In this document: positions 16,103 through 24,700 of the stretch, piece by piece
Layout of the letters: every line of letters begins with the position of its first letter
How positions within the stretch are numbered: the stretch's first letter is position 1
Assembly (NCBI GenBank): GCA_943371965.1
Contig: CALRWV020000007.1
Coordinates: 1 to 64,000, forward strand
From: CALRWV02 sp943371965
GTDB taxonomy: Bacteria > Bacteroidota > JABWAT01
DNA length: 64,000 nt
Reading direction: 5' to 3'
The notes under the pieces: model-generated
What the model was told of the DNA's origin: nothing
Databases searched by the model: none
Seen by the model: only the letters and a program-made list of their open reading frames with translations
Translations under genes and position numbers: made by a program

Positions 16103-17746
16103 TTATAGAATAAAGTTTGTATTCAAAAACTGCGAATCACCTTCCACCACTATTTTCTGAATCATCTTTCTGCTTTCAGGTGTCGCCTGTGCTGCAACCA
16201 ATGATCTGATTGAAAAACAACGCAATGCATCACTGATTGAAAGGGTTGCTTCAGCAGAATCTTTTCTTCCTGCAAAAGGCAATGTATCCGGTCCCCGCTG
16301 ACTTTGAGCATTTAAATTAATTCTGCAAACGAGATTTGCCAACTGATCAATGAGCATGGAAATTTTTTGGGTATCCTGACCAAATAAACTCACCTGCTGA
16401 CCATAATTGGATTCAGCTACAAAATCCAGAAATTCAGATTCATCTTTATATGTGCAAACCGGAATTACCGGACCAAATTGTTCTTTCGTGTACAGTAAAG
16501 CAGATGAATTCACAGGATACACAACTGATGGAACAAAAAAGGATTCAAGTGCGACTCCACCATTTTCTGCTGAAATCTTTGCTCCTTTTGAAACCGCATC
16601 ATCAACCAGTTCCTTCATCGCAGTTATTTTGTTGGATTCGGGCAATGGAGTCAGTTTAACACCTTTTTCCCATGGCATACCAACTGTAAGCGAACTGATT
16701 GCCTCAGTCAGTTTTTCAACAAACTGATCGGCAATCGATTCATGAACAAACAATATTTTAAGAGCAGTACAACGCTGTCCGTTGAATCCCAGAGTTCCAG
16801 TCAAAACTTCTTTGACTGTCAGTTCAAGATCGGCGTCTTTCATAATCAGCGCAGGGTTTTTGGCATCCAAACTGAGAACACCACGCATTCTGTGCGGTCT
16901 TGGATGCTGCAGTTTCAAAATATCTGCAACACGGCTTGAGCCGATAAATGCAAGAACATCAATTTTCCCTGTTTTCATGATGGGTTCAATGATTTGTGAT
17001 CCAAGTCCATAAATAAAATTAACAACACCCGCTGGAAAACTTTCTGCAAAGGCAGACAAGATCGGCTGATGGCACAGCACACCAAATTTCGGTGGTTTTA
17101 CAACGACTGTATTTCCCATAATCAGAGCTGGAATCAGAGTTGTATAAGTTTCGTTCAACGGATAATTAAACGGTCCCATGGAAAGACACACACCCAATGG
17201 AGAACGTCTAACAAGAGCGATGACACCACTGTCTAAAATGAAACGGGAATGATTTCTGTCTGAATCTTTCAGTGCATCAATTGTCTTTCTGATGTAATCG
17301 ATTGTCCGGTCAAATTCCTTTTCGCTGTCTTCCAGACTTTTTCCAATTTCCCACATCAGAAGTTTTACAACTTCAGACCGTACTTTCAGCATTTTGGAAA
17401 CGAAATTTTCAACGGCAAGAATTCTGTTTTCAACACTCATTGTCGGCCATTTACCACGACCTTTATCCCATGCTTTAACTGCAGCATCCAACGCGGATAA
17501 AACCGTTTTTTCATCCATTGAAGGTGCTTTTCCAATAACCGGTCTTGAAACTGTTTCCCCATTTCGTATTGCGACAGGAGAAATGACATCGTTAAACGGT
17601 CCTTCCCATTTCCGTAAATTTCCATCAATCAGATACAGTGATTCATAGGATGTGGCATCCACTCTGTATTCATCGGGAATGTCTGATTGTGCCGGATATA
17701 AACTTTTGAGATGATCAGTTGTTTTAATGGCGGAAACTTTGAGCAT
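16103..17746 (-). CDS. NADP-dependent glyceraldehyde-3-phosphate dehydrogenase (GapN-like ALDH)
   Basis: A 547-residue aldehyde dehydrogenase of the bacterial non-phosphorylating GAPDH group: it oxidises glyceraldehyde-3-phosphate to 3-phosphoglycerate with NADP in the cytoplasm. Recognisable segments are W-P-T-M-S-V near residue 100, L-L-M-W-E-I-G-K-S, the substrate/cofactor loop S-P-L-G-V-C-L-S-M-G-P-F-N-Y-P-L-N-E, V-V-K-P-P-K, and the catalytic F-N-G-Q-R-C-T-A with Cys near 326. The usual ALDH E-L-G-G-K is L-S-L-D-A-K here, which is normal for this subfamily. GGAGAATTGTA precedes the ATG. It is convergent with the redox operon, 27 bp apart, and stands alone on its strand. Confidence 0.88.
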   Translation of the reverse strand: MLKVSAIKTTDHLKSLYPAQSDIPDEYRVDATSYESLYLIDGNLRKWEGPFNDVISPVAIRNGETVSRPVIGKAPSMDEKTVLSALDAAVKAWDKGRGKWPTMSVENRILAVENFVSKMLKVRSEVVKLLMWEIGKSLEDSEKEFDRTIDYIRKTIDALKDSDRNHSRFILDSGVIALVRRSPLGVCLSMGPFNYPLNETYTTLIPALIMGNTVVVKPPKFGVLCHQPILSAFAESFPAGVVNFIYGLGSQIIEPIMKTGKIDVLAFIGSSRVADILKLQHPRPHRMRGVLSLDAKNPALIMKDADLELTVKEVLTGTLGFNGQRCTALKILFVHESIADQFVEKLTEAISSLTVGMPWEKGVKLTPLPESNKITAMKELVDDAVSKGAKISAENGGVALESFFVPSVVYPVNSSALLYTKEQFGPVIPVCTYKDESEFLDFVAESNYGQQVSLFGQDTQKISMLIDQLANLVCRINLNAQSQRGPDTLPFAGRKDSAEATLSISDALRCFSIRSLVAAQATPESRKMIQKIVVEGDSQFLNTNFIL

Positions 17747-17832
17747 TACAATTCTCCATTCAGTTAAATTATTTACAGGTAATGGATGAATTTAAGGAAG
17801 GAAGGGGTCAAAAAGCAGGATTGATTTCAGTT

Positions 17833-18216
17833 TTAATTTTTGTGAATTGCAAGATTTGGAATATAATCGAAATCATGATCCAAAGTCATCAATTCGTAAT
17901 CATTGTTTATGCTAACCGATGCTATCAACGCATCTGAAAGAGCAATTGTTTTTCCATTTTTCCGCAATTCTGTTATAATTTTTCCTGCTGTTTTAAAATC
18001 GTTTCGGGTCGTTTCGGCAAATTGCAGCAAGTCAAAGATGGATTGAATTTCAATCCGTTCCTTTTCACGCAATCCATTATAAATTTCCATCTCGGTAACG
18101 CCGGTAAGAATAACTCTGTTTTGCTGAATCAGTTGATGAAGATGAACTGAAATTGGATCTGTACCATTTCTGAAATATTGAATCCAGACAGAACTGTCAA
18201 CCAGAATATTTTTCAT
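17833..18216 (-). CDS. vapC: VapC-type PIN-domain toxin
   Basis: A 127-residue PIN-domain ribonuclease, the toxin of a type II toxin-antitoxin pair. The PIN acidic residues are visible: V-D-S-S (Asp7), the T-E-M-E-I-Y-N-G helix with its glutamates (about 41-43), L-S-D-A-L-I-A (Asp near 97) and a final L-D-H-D-F-D. The length is typical of VapC. The start overlaps the antitoxin gene by 20 bp, the usual coupling. Targets of VapC proteins are often tRNA or rRNA; none can be named here. Confidence 0.88.
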   Translation of the reverse strand: MKNILVDSSVWIQYFRNGTDPISVHLHQLIQQNRVILTGVTEMEIYNGLREKERIEIQSIFDLLQFAETTRNDFKTAGKIITELRKNGKTIALSDALIASVSINNDYELMTLDHDFDYIPNLAIHKN

Positions 18217-18442
18217 TTAACTTTTCCAAATCTTCTTTATCAATGCGATTTTGTTCTTTAAGAATTTCGTCGTAGTTGTCAACAAACTGCACTTTACCCC
18301 GCAATTCAAGTAGTCTGTTCAATTTTTGATGATACACCCAATCGTTCAATGCTTTGTTGACAGCATCCGTCTTGGTTTTGGATTTGGTATATTTCATCAG
18401 TTCATTTACCATTTCATCAGGAATATTGATCGTTGTTCTCAT
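18197..18442 (-). CDS. vapB: VapB-type antitoxin
   Basis: An 81-residue antitoxin. The N-terminus M-R-T-T-I-N-I-P-D-E is a ribbon-helix-helix start of the VapB (DUF2191) kind, followed by K-T-K-T-D-A-V-N-K-A-L. The C-terminal half is charged and probably disordered until it wraps the toxin. It is the first gene of a two-gene operon with the PIN toxin. An inverted repeat about 30 bp upstream of the ATG is a likely autoregulatory operator. Confidence 0.85.
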   Translation of the reverse strand: MRTTINIPDEMVNELMKYTKSKTKTDAVNKALNDWVYHQKLNRLLELRGKVQFVDNYDEILKEQNRIDKEDLEKLNEKYSG

Positions 18443-18472
18443 ATCACACCATCATATAAATTTGCATCAAAT

Positions 18473-18493
18473 GTATGATAACTATCATCATAC
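18473..18493 (-). promoter_or_regulatory. Candidate VapBC operator (inverted repeat)
   Basis: GTATGAT (18473-18479) faces ATCATAC (18487-18493), and inside it ATGATA-AC-TATCAT is a 6-bp palindrome (18475-18488). It lies just upstream of the vapB ATG, where VapB or VapBC complexes normally bind to repress the operon. Function is inferred from position. Confidence 0.5.
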
Positions 18494-18508
18494 TTCAAGA
18501 TCATACAC

Positions 18509-18548
18509 AAAAAAGCCCATGCAAAAGTAATTCTGCATGGGCTTTTTT
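18509..18548 (-). terminator. Rho-independent terminator after the OmpA-like gene
   Basis: A perfect 15-bp stem (arms 18509-18523 and 18534-18548, core AAAGCCCATGCA) with a 10-base loop. It begins about 20 bp beyond the OmpA-like stop and ends in a T run when read on the minus strand. The A/T tracts on both sides would let it also stop plus-strand transcripts. Confidence 0.88.
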
Positions 18549-18566
18549 GTGAAAATTTATTAGAAT

Positions 18567-19376
18567 TTATTCAGAATATTTGGCTTCATAGTATTGATTG
18601 CCGGTACTTGAAGCAGTTGGTTTAGCACCCGATGGAGTTACAGAAATCCGGTTTGCTTTAATTCCATTCTGACTTAAAAATTTCGAAATCAAATCGGCTC
18701 TTTTTTGTGCCAGTTTCAGATTTTTAGCAGTATCAGCAGTTTCCCAGCAATTGACGCTGATTTCAATGGTGGCCTTTGCTGATTTTTGACCGAGAGTTTT
18801 TACCACGCCAAGCAACGCGTCAACCTGTTCACGTTTCATGGTTGTGCTTCCATTCGGAAAATTCATAGTGATTGGTTGGACCAGATTGCTTGCTACTTTA
18901 GGTTCCGGTGCTTTTGTAATTGGCGAAGGAAGAATGACAGGCGCAGTTACTATCGGTGGGGCCACAACAGGGATATCAACTTTAGCAGCTACTGTATCTT
19001 TTTTTACTTCTTCAATTTTCTTTTCTTCAACAGGTGGAGGAGCAATATCCGGACAGCCATCATCATCCAAATAACCGTTCATGGTTTCAGGCTGATTCGG
19101 GCATTTGTCCTTTTCATCAGCAACACCATCTTTATCAGTATCAATGAATGCGCATCCATTATTTTCTTTGGATCCTTTTACATCAGGACAACGATCCTGA
19201 TAATCAGGGACACCATCACCATCAGTATCTGTTCGCAACGAACTTTTTTTGGCGGGTTTATCTGAAGCAGCTGGTGCAGTATCCGTTGCTGCTGGAGTTG
19301 AACTTCCGCATCCCACAAGCAGTGAAACTGAAAAAATCAGAATCAAAAATTTCAGTGACTGAATATTTTTTCCCAT
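18567..19376 (-). CDS. OmpA-family lipoprotein with thrombospondin type 3 repeats
   Basis: A 269-residue outer-membrane lipoprotein. The signal peptide ends in the lipobox L-V-G-C with Cys at about 24. Two calcium-binding TSP3 repeats follow (D-T-D-G-D-G-V-P-D and D-T-D-K-D-G-V-A-D), then a Pro/Val-rich linker. The C-terminal OmpA-like peptidoglycan-binding domain (about 170-255) carries A-Q-K-R-A-D-L-I and N-R-I-S-V-T-P-S-G. It probably tethers the outer membrane to the wall. Two adjacent ATGs (19379 and 19376) are preceded by GGAG; the second has the better spacing. A strong terminator follows. Confidence 0.88.
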   Translation of the reverse strand: MGKNIQSLKFLILIFSVSLLVGCGSSTPAATDTAPAASDKPAKKSSLRTDTDGDGVPDYQDRCPDVKGSKENNGCAFIDTDKDGVADEKDKCPNQPETMNGYLDDDGCPDIAPPPVEEKKIEEVKKDTVAAKVDIPVVAPPIVTAPVILPSPITKAPEPKVASNLVQPITMNFPNGSTTMKREQVDALLGVVKTLGQKSAKATIEISVNCWETADTAKNLKLAQKRADLISKFLSQNGIKANRISVTPSGAKPTASSTGNQYYEAKYSE

Positions 19377-19426
19377 CATGCTTCTCCAAAAATTGTTCAT
19401 CAAAGATAAGTTAAATTTAACTAAAC

Positions 19427-19463
19427 AAAAAAGCCCCGTTTCAGCAAAGAAACGGGGCTTTTC
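19427..19463 (-). terminator. Rho-independent terminator after tRNA-Lys
   Basis: A 14-bp stem, AAAAGCCCCGTTTC pairing with GAAACGGGGCTTTT, with a 6-base loop and a T run on the minus strand, placed just after the tRNA-Lys 3' end. It ends the tRNA-Arg/secG/tRNA-Lys unit. Confidence 0.9.
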
Positions 19464-19467
19464 CGTG

Positions 19468-19540
19468 TGCGCCAGGAGGGAGTCGAACCCACGACCCACT
19501 GATTAAGAGTCAGTTGCTCTACCAACTGAGCTACTAGCGC
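19468..19540 (-). tRNA. tRNA-Lys (anticodon CUU)
   Basis: Read on the minus strand, the acceptor stem GCGCTAG pairs with CTGGCGC. The D arm contains TAGCTCAGTTGGTAGAGC, the anticodon stem is ACTGA/TCAGT with loop CTCTTAA (anticodon CTT), and the T arm contains GTTCGA. The discriminator base is A, and CCA is not encoded. Confidence 0.95.
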
Positions 19541-19558
19541 ATTTTAACTGAACCAAAT

Positions 19559-19891
19559 TTATTTTGTAGCCGGTGGTGCTTGAACCGGAGAAGCAGGTGC
19601 TGAAGCCGGAGCACTTGTTTTCTGAGCTCTGTCAAGAAAAGAATCATCTGTTCCGGTGGTTTCTCTTGGAATCAGATAATTGGATGCAATACATAAAACA
19701 GCTAAAGTAACTGCCAGAATTGTAGTGGTTTTGCTAAGGAAATCTGCTGTTCTGCGAACTCCCAAAACTGCTGATGAAGAACCGCCGAATGCACTTCCTG
19801 CCAAACCGGTTCCTTTTGATGCCTGCAATAAAATAACAACAATTAAAAGTGCTGCTACGATAAGTGATAAAACGATGACTAATGTAAACAT
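19559..19891 (-). CDS. secG: Preprotein translocase subunit SecG
   Basis: A 110-residue subunit of the SecYEG channel. Two hydrophobic helices (about 2-22 and 54-72) flank the conserved glycine-rich loop with Q-A-S-K-G-T-G-L-A-G-S-A-F-G-G, which is diagnostic. The C-terminal tail is Ala/Pro-rich, as in many SecG proteins. It sits between two tRNA genes in one transcription unit, a common secG context. Confidence 0.95.
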   Translation of the reverse strand: MFTLVIVLSLIVAALLIVVILLQASKGTGLAGSAFGGSSSAVLGVRRTADFLSKTTTILAVTLAVLCIASNYLIPRETTGTDDSFLDRAQKTSAPASAPASPVQAPPATK

Positions 19892-19915
19892 GGTTTTCCT
19901 TCGAACTTTAAAGAG

Positions 19916-19989
19916 TGCACCCGTAGGGAGTCGAACCCCAAACCTTTTGATTCGTAGTCAAATGCTCTATCCAGTTGAGCTACGGGTGC
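19916..19989 (-). tRNA. tRNA-Arg (anticodon ACG)
   Basis: On the minus strand, the acceptor GCACCCG pairs with CGGGTGC, the D arm has TAGCTCAACTGGATAGAGC, and the anticodon stem TTTGA/TCAAA encloses CTACGAA (anticodon ACG, read as ICG after editing). The T arm contains GGTTCGACTCC. The discriminator is A and there is no encoded CCA. It begins the secG unit, 24 bp before secG. Confidence 0.95.
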
Positions 19990-20005
19990 TTAAAAAAGAG
20001 TTGCA

Positions 20006-20034
20006 AATATAATCGGGAAAAATTCCGATAGCAA
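20006..20034 (-). promoter_or_regulatory. Candidate promoter for the tRNA-Arg/secG unit
   Basis: On the minus strand, TTGCTA (-35, 20034-20029) and TATATT (-10, 20011-20006) are separated by 17 bp. The -10 ends 16 bp before the mature tRNA 5' end, the expected distance for a short 5' leader. Confidence 0.45.
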
Positions 20035-20234
20035 AATAAATTGACTGTAATTAAAAACATGAATCATCTCCTTCAAGTATATTTTATGTTAACAGATTTC
20101 AGTAAAAAGATATTAGGCTTCAGGTATCAGGTTTCAGCCGGAAAATCAAAAAAAAACTTACCCACCTACTGTCTTCCACCTACTGACTACTGCATTCTGT
20201 ATTCTGACTCCTGCCTTCTTCCCCAACAAATTTC

Positions 20235-20271
20235 TTGACACTGTATTTATATACTGTATATATTTGCAGTA
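20235..20271 (+). promoter_or_regulatory. imuB promoter with two overlapping LexA-like (SOS) boxes
   Basis: A consensus -35 TTGACA (20235-20240) is followed by TATATT at 20259-20264 (18-bp spacing) or TATATA at 20257-20262 (16-bp). Box 1 (20239-20258) matches the E. coli SOS consensus TACTGTATATATATACAGTA at 17 of 20 positions. Box 2 (20252-20271), TACTGTATATATTTGCAGTA, matches at 18 of 20. The boxes cover the spacer, the -10 and the first base of the ATG, so a bound LexA would block the promoter completely. Confidence 0.82.
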
Positions 20272-21470
20272 TGAAGAAATCAATCGGACATATTAAGTTT
20301 CCATCACTGCACTTTTACATTGAAGACCGTGAAAACCCAAAATTCAAATTCCATCCCAAAGTGCTGGTTGGGGCTTATCAGCAACGGGCACCTATTCTTG
20401 AGGTTTCGGATACAGCCGCCAAACTTGGGATTATGAAAGGACAAATGCTGGGTCGTGCAATCAGGCAATGCCGTGATCTTCGGATCGTCATCGCTAATAT
20501 TCCACGTGATTATCAGGTTTTCCTTAGACTTCAGAATCATATCCGCAATTTTTCCCCGTCGGTAGAAGCAGATACGTTCTCTTCCCTGTTTGTTGATTTT
20601 TCGGGAAATGAACGGTTTTTCCATCACAAAACCCTTGACCTTCTCCATAAAATTGAAAAGGAAATTGAAAGCTCATTCGGCTTTTTTTCGAACTCAGGTT
20701 TGGGATTGAACAAATTTGTCAGCGAGGTGGCGGCACGGAATGCTGTTTTAAACCGGGAGGAAATCATTGAGGTTCAGGATGGAACGGAAAAAAAATTCCT
20801 GGCACCGAACCCTGTTCATGTGCTGCCGGTTTCATCGCCCAAAATCATCCGCCGTTTGCTTGATTTGAATTATTCGGAATTGGGATTCATCCAGGAAACC
20901 CAACCCGGTTATTTACATGCCATTTTTGGAACGGAAGGACAAAAACTTCAGCAGCTTTCAAATGGAATTGACAACCGCCCGATTATTTCAGCATCGGCAA
21001 AACAATCCATTTCACACCAAACCGTTTTTCCGCAGCCAACCAACGACCGTGATCTGATCAAAACGGAATTTACACTTTCCATCCATCAGATTGCACGGAA
21101 TCTCCGTTCCAATTCTATGCTGACCAGGAAAATGATTGTAGAAGTTATTTTTATCGATTATCAGATTGTTTACCGTCAGGCAACTTTTCCGGCAGGAATA
21201 AATCTTGAGCGTTTCATGATTCCGAAACTGGAAGAAATTCTGAATCTGATTCTTTACCGGCGTCTTCAGCTTATCCAGTTGACCCTAACAGCTTCAGGTC
21301 TGATGAAGGATGCCAATCAGATTGTGATGTGGAATGATGCTGCAACCGAAAAGGAATCCAGATTAATGAATGCACTTGATAAACTGGAACTGAAATACGG
21401 CAGAAAATCTGTCCGTTTTTCCGATGCGGGAATTGGTGCGGAAACAAATGTCTGCAATCCGGTGATGTGA
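20271..21470 (+). CDS. imuB: ImuB-like, catalytically inactive Y-family polymerase homologue
   Basis: A 399-residue Y-family polymerase-like protein of the ImuB kind, an adaptor that links the sliding clamp to DnaE2 in SOS mutagenesis. The fold is recognisable from S-P-S-V-E (95-99) and F-V-D-F-S-G (107-112). The catalytic Asp after the N-terminal His is Tyr16 here, and the D-E pair of the S-I-D-E-A motif is Ser104-Ser105. No polymerase activity is therefore expected, as known for ImuB. The ATG at 20271 is chosen because family similarity starts at once; it has no ribosome site and lies about 7 bases after the -10, suggesting a leaderless mRNA. dnaE2 follows; no imuA is present. Confidence 0.85.
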   Translation: MKKSIGHIKFPSLHFYIEDRENPKFKFHPKVLVGAYQQRAPILEVSDTAAKLGIMKGQMLGRAIRQCRDLRIVIANIPRDYQVFLRLQNHIRNFSPSVEADTFSSLFVDFSGNERFFHHKTLDLLHKIEKEIESSFGFFSNSGLGLNKFVSEVAARNAVLNREEIIEVQDGTEKKFLAPNPVHVLPVSSPKIIRRLLDLNYSELGFIQETQPGYLHAIFGTEGQKLQQLSNGIDNRPIISASAKQSISHQTVFPQPTNDRDLIKTEFTLSIHQIARNLRSNSMLTRKMIVEVIFIDYQIVYRQATFPAGINLERFMIPKLEEILNLILYRRLQLIQLTLTASGLMKDANQIVMWNDAATEKESRLMNALDKLELKYGRKSVRFSDAGIGAETNVCNPVM

Positions 21471-21535
21471 GGAAAATTATAAATTATAGATTTTGAATTT
21501 TAGATTGAATACAAAAGTCACACAAAGATGAAAGA

Positions 21536-21624
21536 TTGTCATTGCGAGTGTACTCACGAAGCAATCTGTATTTATTTAAGGTGGAGATTGCTTCTCCCAT
21601 GAGTACCTGGAATCGCAATGACAA
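21536..21624. repeat. Palindromic dispersed repeat between imuB and dnaE2
   Basis: Outer arms TTGTCATTGCGA (21536-21547) and TCGCAATGACAA (21613-21624) are perfect 12-bp inverted copies. Inner arms GAAGCAATCT (21558-21567) and AGATTGCTTC (21585-21594) are perfect 10-bp copies. The words GTCATTGCGAG...GAAGCAATCT are typical of a widespread REP/MITE-like intergenic element. A second repeat-like stretch (TGCTAATCTGTCATATCAGT...) follows at about 21666-21705. Confidence 0.75.
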
Positions 21625-21715
21625 CTGACCAATTTCTTCATGGGAGTTATGATTTCCCTTATCGGTGCTAATCTGTCATATCAGTGCAATCAGTGTGCGT
21701 ATTAGCGAAAATAAA

Positions 21716-24700
21716 ATGATAACAACTTTACTGAATGTTCACTCCAATTACTCGATCGGTTACGGCGCCAATCACGTTGAAGAACTGTGTTCTGCCATTT
21801 CCAAAGCGGGTTATAAGCAAATTGCGTTAACCGATATCAACAATCTCTATCATCTGTTTGCATTTCAGAAAATTGCAAAACGCTATGATCTTGATATTAT
21901 CTGCGCATCACATCTGAAAGATTCGAAGCATGAAATAAATTGTTATGTTCAGACTGAAGAAGGATTTGAAAATCTCTGTCAGCTGATTTCAAAACTGAAG
22001 ATTGATTCAACCACAGAACTGAAATCCATCATCCCGGAATTTAAAAACGGACTCCGGTTCACCACTCCTGATATTGAGTTGGCAGAATATCTTCATCAGT
22101 ATGGAGTTGCCGATCTTCATATTGAAATTTACTCGTTTCAACTTGCCATCTTACGGATAAAAAAAGCACGGTCACTCGGAATCAGAATTATTGCGTCACA
22201 TCCTGTTTATATGATTTCAAAAAATGATTTGGATGTTCATAAAATTCTGCAGTCCATTTTGCATAACAGAACACTTTCGGAAACCAATAAACTCAGTGTC
22301 ATTCACCCTGAAAGTTATCTGATTTCGCCGGGTGATTTTAAGAAGAGATTTGATATTTGCCCGGAGGCCATTGAGAATCTGAAAACATTTCTTTCAACTG
22401 AATGGTACCAACCAAGAAAACGGAATACGAGCACGATTTATCTGAATCAGAATCTCCACGAAAATGCATTTGAATATCTGAAGGAATTGACTTTAAATGG
22501 AGCAATCAACCGCTACGGAGAAATTACGGATGTCATTGAAGACCGGATAAAAAAAGAACTGGATATTATTGAAGCGAAAAGGTTTTCAGAATATTTTCTG
22601 ACCGTTCATGATATTGTCAATTTAACTGAGAATCCGCATTGTGGACGTGGTTCTGCTGCCGCAAGTATTATTTCGTATTGTCTCGGAATTACAGAAATCG
22701 ATCCCATCAAATACAATTTATATTTCGAACGTTTCCTGAATATGCGCCGTGAAGATCCGCCGGATATTGATATCGATTTCGGCTGGGATGAACGTGATGA
22801 AATTCTTGGCAAGATTTTCAGAGGTTATGGCGAAGAACATTGCGCCATGGTTTCGAACCACGTTTTGTTTCAAGACAGGATGGCGATCCGGGAAGTGGCA
22901 AAAGCGCACGGAATTCCGGAACTCGAAATCCAGAAATTTTTCAAGCACAATCCTTCCCTTTTTTCCTATTATTACGGGACATTTTTCGGAAATCCCGAAT
23001 CGGGAAATGTGACAGAATCGCTTCCTCCCATTTGGCAGAAAGTTGTTTTTCTTTCAAAGAAAATAATCGGGTTTCCGCGTTATCTTTCGGTTCATTGCGG
23101 AGGGTTTGTTGTTACGCCCGATCTCATTTCAAAATCAGCACCGATAGAACCGGCTCCGAAAGGAATCAATATTCTGCAGTGGGAAAAAGATCAGACCGAA
23201 GACTCCGGGCTGATTAAAATCGACATTCTGGGAAACCGGTCGCTGTCTGTAATCCGTGATGCAAAAAATGCAGCTAGGAAAAATTACAATCACAAAATAG
23301 ATTTCAGTTCGTTCAGATTATATGAAGACGAAGATACCATTTCACTTTTGGCGAGTGGAAAAACAATGGGCGTTTTCTATGTGGAATCACCTGCAATGAG
23401 ACTCCTGCAGAATAAAACCAGACATGGCGATTTTGACCACATGGTCATTCACAGTTCCATCATCCGTCCCGCAGCTAACAAGTACATCAATGAATATGTT
23501 GAACGCCTTCATGGAAAGAAATACGAAACCATTCATCCGCTTCTCAAAGATCAGCTTGATGAAACTTACGGCATCATGTGTTATCAGGAAGATGTGATCA
23601 AAGCAGGAATCACATTGGCAGACATGGATGATTACAGTGCAACCCAACTGCTGAAATCATTGACGGATAAATATGATCTCGCAAAAAAACAGCGATACAA
23701 AACCATGTTTTTTGATGGCTGCAAAAACAAAGGACTTGATGATGGAAAGATTCTGGAAGTTTGGGAAATGATTATCAGTTTTGCCGGATATTCATTCTGC
23801 AAACCGCACAGTGCATCCTATGTGGTTGTATCGTTCCAGTCAGCTTACATCAAACAAAATTATCCGGCTGAATTCATTGCAGCGGTGATTTCAAATCAGG
23901 GCGGATTTTATTCTGCATTCGGTTATGTTTCTGAGGCGAGAAGATTGGGTGTAAAAATCCTGTTGCCCGATATCAACAAAAGCAACATCAGGTATGAGGG
24001 TTTTTCTGATACTTCATTTTTTTCTGAAGCAAAAAACTCGGATAAATATCTCCGCGTTGGACTGATGCAGTTAAAAGGGATTGAACGGAATCTGATTGAA
24101 AAAACAGTGGATGAACGGAATAAAAAAGGAAAATTCACTTCGCTGCTGAATTATATCCACCGCATAAATCCAGATTTGAATCAACTTGAAATCATGATCA
24201 AAGCCGGTTGTTTCGATTCTGTTTCAAACGGAAAAACACGTCCGGAAATGATGTGGGAAACCGAACTTTATTTTGCCGGACTGAAACCAAATTCCAGATC
24301 GGAATTAAATCTGTTCGAAGAAAAACCGCTGACAGTTCCGAAAACAAAAGACTATTCCCAAACAAAAATTGAACAGGATGAACAGGAAACATTGGGATTT
24401 CTGATTTCGAATCATCCGCTTTCTCTGTACAAACATTTAATTGAAAAAATAAATTATGTACCGGGAGAAAAAATCGGGCTTTATATCGGAAAACGGATTC
24501 TAACAATCGGTTGGTTTATTACACGGAAAGTTGTTTATACCCAAAACCACGATCCCATGCAGTTTGCTTCCTTTGAAGACACAACCGCCATTTATGAAAC
24601 GGTATTTTTTCCGGAAGCCTACAAAAAATTCTGCACCATGATCAGTGATGTAAAACCCTATAAAATCAGAGGGAAGGTGATGGAGGAATATACTGCAATC

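Noticed and set aside
20235..20270. TTG start 12 codons upstream of imuB
   Set aside because: It lies within the -35 hexamer and SOS boxes, so it would not be transcribed; protein similarity begins at the ATG 20271.
21665..21715. GTG start 17 codons upstream of dnaE2
   Set aside because: The extra residues come from a repeat-like stretch; the PHP domain starts right at ATG 21716.
22749..23217. Plus-strand frames of 87 and 125 codons within dnaE2
   Set aside because: They lie in other frames of a clear polymerase core and have no recognisable domain or ribosome site.
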